Shown here: piece by piece, positions 63,563-64,000 of the stretch
Numbering within the stretch: the stretch's first letter is position 1
How the letters are laid out: each line of letters begins with the position of its first letter
NCBI RefSeq assembly: GCF_046602855.1
Contig: NZ_JBKINJ010000002.1
Location: forward strand, 496,001 to 560,000
Reading direction: 5' to 3'
From: Gracilimonas sp046602855
GTDB taxonomy: Bacteria > Bacteroidota > Rhodothermia > Balneolales > Balneolaceae
DNA length: 64,000 nucleotides
The notes under the pieces: generated by a model
Database searches by the model: none
The model's input: the letters and a program-made list of their open reading frames with translations, nothing else
Told to the model about the DNA's origin: nothing
Program-made: the position numbers and the translations under genes

Positions 63563-64000
63563 TTACAAGCTCGAAACTGATCTTAAGAACTTCTTGAATT
63601 CTTCAGTGTCATATTTGGCCATGCCCTGATGTTCCATGACGATATCTCCCTGTGGCGAAATGACATAAGTGGTAGGTACAACAGAGCTGTCATACACTCT
63701 AGGCTTTGCAATAACAGAGTAAACCGGAAAGGTAAACTCCTTCCTGGCCACGAAATCCCAGGCTTTTTGAGGATCCTGATCTAATGATGCCATCACAAAA
63801 ACAATATCTTCATCATCAATATCATTATACAGGCGCTGAATATTGGGCATTTCAGCAATGCAAGGTGGGCACCAGGTAGCCCAAAGGTTCATGAAGATCG
63901 TTTTGCCCTCAAACTCAGATAAATAGATCCGGTCTCCGTCTATGGTTAGAAGCGGCATGCTGTATTCCGCTCGCTCCCCGTGCATGATTGAAGATTCCGT
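63563..64000 (-). CDS. TlpA-like thioredoxin-fold protein, 5' end outside window
   Basis: The reading frame is open at the right edge (codons for TESSI precede the first visible Met at 63985), so the N-terminus, likely with a signal or membrane anchor, is missing. The seen 140+ residues hold a thioredoxin fold with active site WATWCPPCIAEMPNIQRLY, then VFVMASLDQDPQKAWDFV and the cis-Pro segment VVPTTYVISPQGDIV. TlpA/ResA-like proteins reduce disulfides or help cytochrome c assembly in the periplasm. Confidence 0.87.
   Translation of the reverse strand, partial: TESSIMHGERAEYSMPLLTIDGDRIYLSEFEGKTIFMNLWATWCPPCIAEMPNIQRLYNDIDDEDIVFVMASLDQDPQKAWDFVARKEFTFPVYSVIAKPRVYDSSVVPTTYVISPQGDIVMEHQGMAKYDTEEFKKFLRSVSSL

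Noticed and set aside
1..64000. CRISPR array, prophage, transposase, rRNA operon or classical defence island
   Set aside because: I saw no regularly spaced repeats, cas genes, phage structural genes, IS transposase or rRNA sequence in any part of the window.

Overview
The window looks like a chromosomal segment of a Balneolota (Balneola/Gracilimonas-like) or closely related FCB-group bacterium. The support is a moderately AT-rich genome, a SusC/SusD pair, an OmpP1/FadL-type porin, few Shine-Dalgarno-like sites, the rpmB-rpmG-DUF4295 cluster and proteins of marine-heterotroph type. The assignment is inferred from protein character, not from a search. Most of the window is core genome. There is no prophage, CRISPR array, insertion sequence or classical defence island.

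Layout. 1-1.9 kb: end of an ExbB-ExbD-TonB-lipoprotein operon. 1.9-8 kb, mainly minus strand: MscS channel, glycogen phosphorylase, and cca-ispE. 8-14.4 kb: a stress/signalling group (universal stress protein, a partly degenerate RsbW-like ATPase fused to a GNAT domain, a STAS protein), a flavin reductase-like protein, an M20 peptidase, an ATP-grasp enzyme and an AI-2E-type transporter. 14.5-19.4 kb: SMP-30 lipoprotein, a frameshifted small lipoprotein gene, FadL-type porin, GIY-YIG protein, nitroreductase. 19.4-20.3 kb: a broken DUF559 nuclease gene between two structured direct repeats of about 170 bp. 20.3-24.4 kb, minus strand: glpD, patatin, a phosphoglycerate-mutase-like enzyme, dtd. 24.4-24.8 kb: a non-coding, AT-rich segment with a cluster of DnaA boxes. 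24.8-32.6 kb: a YfiT-like DinB protein, purM, DUF2971, CPBP protease, SusC and SusD. 32.7-44.6 kb: CocE-type hydrolase, CstA, tandem-RCK potassium channel, 2OG-Fe(II) oxygenase, PhoB/PhoR, manC, a coupled three-gene operon (barrel protein, unknown, metallo-hydrolase), glutathione peroxidase. 44.7-48.5 kb: tRNA-Asp, mnmG, rsmG with two parS sites, WYL regulator. 48.7-53.2 kb: gyrB-gyrA on the minus strand. 53.5-58.2 kb: rpmB, rpmG, DUF4295, yqeY, cvpA, tyrS, xth, marR, a membrane protein. 58.2-64 kb: methyltransferase, uvrB, tyrA (T-protein), VOC protein and a partial TlpA-like thioredoxin.

The most striking theme is replication and segregation: the DnaA-box cluster at 24.4-24.7 kb, two parS palindromes at 46.87 and 47.02 kb, and two consensus DnaA boxes upstream of gyrB at 53.35 kb. 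Together they suggest that the window spans or lies next to the chromosome origin. The second theme is gene decay: a one-base frameshift in a small lipoprotein gene and a single nonsense codon in the repeat-flanked DUF559 gene. The tRNA-Asp gene lacks an encoded CCA, in keeping with the CCA-adding enzyme gene in the same window.
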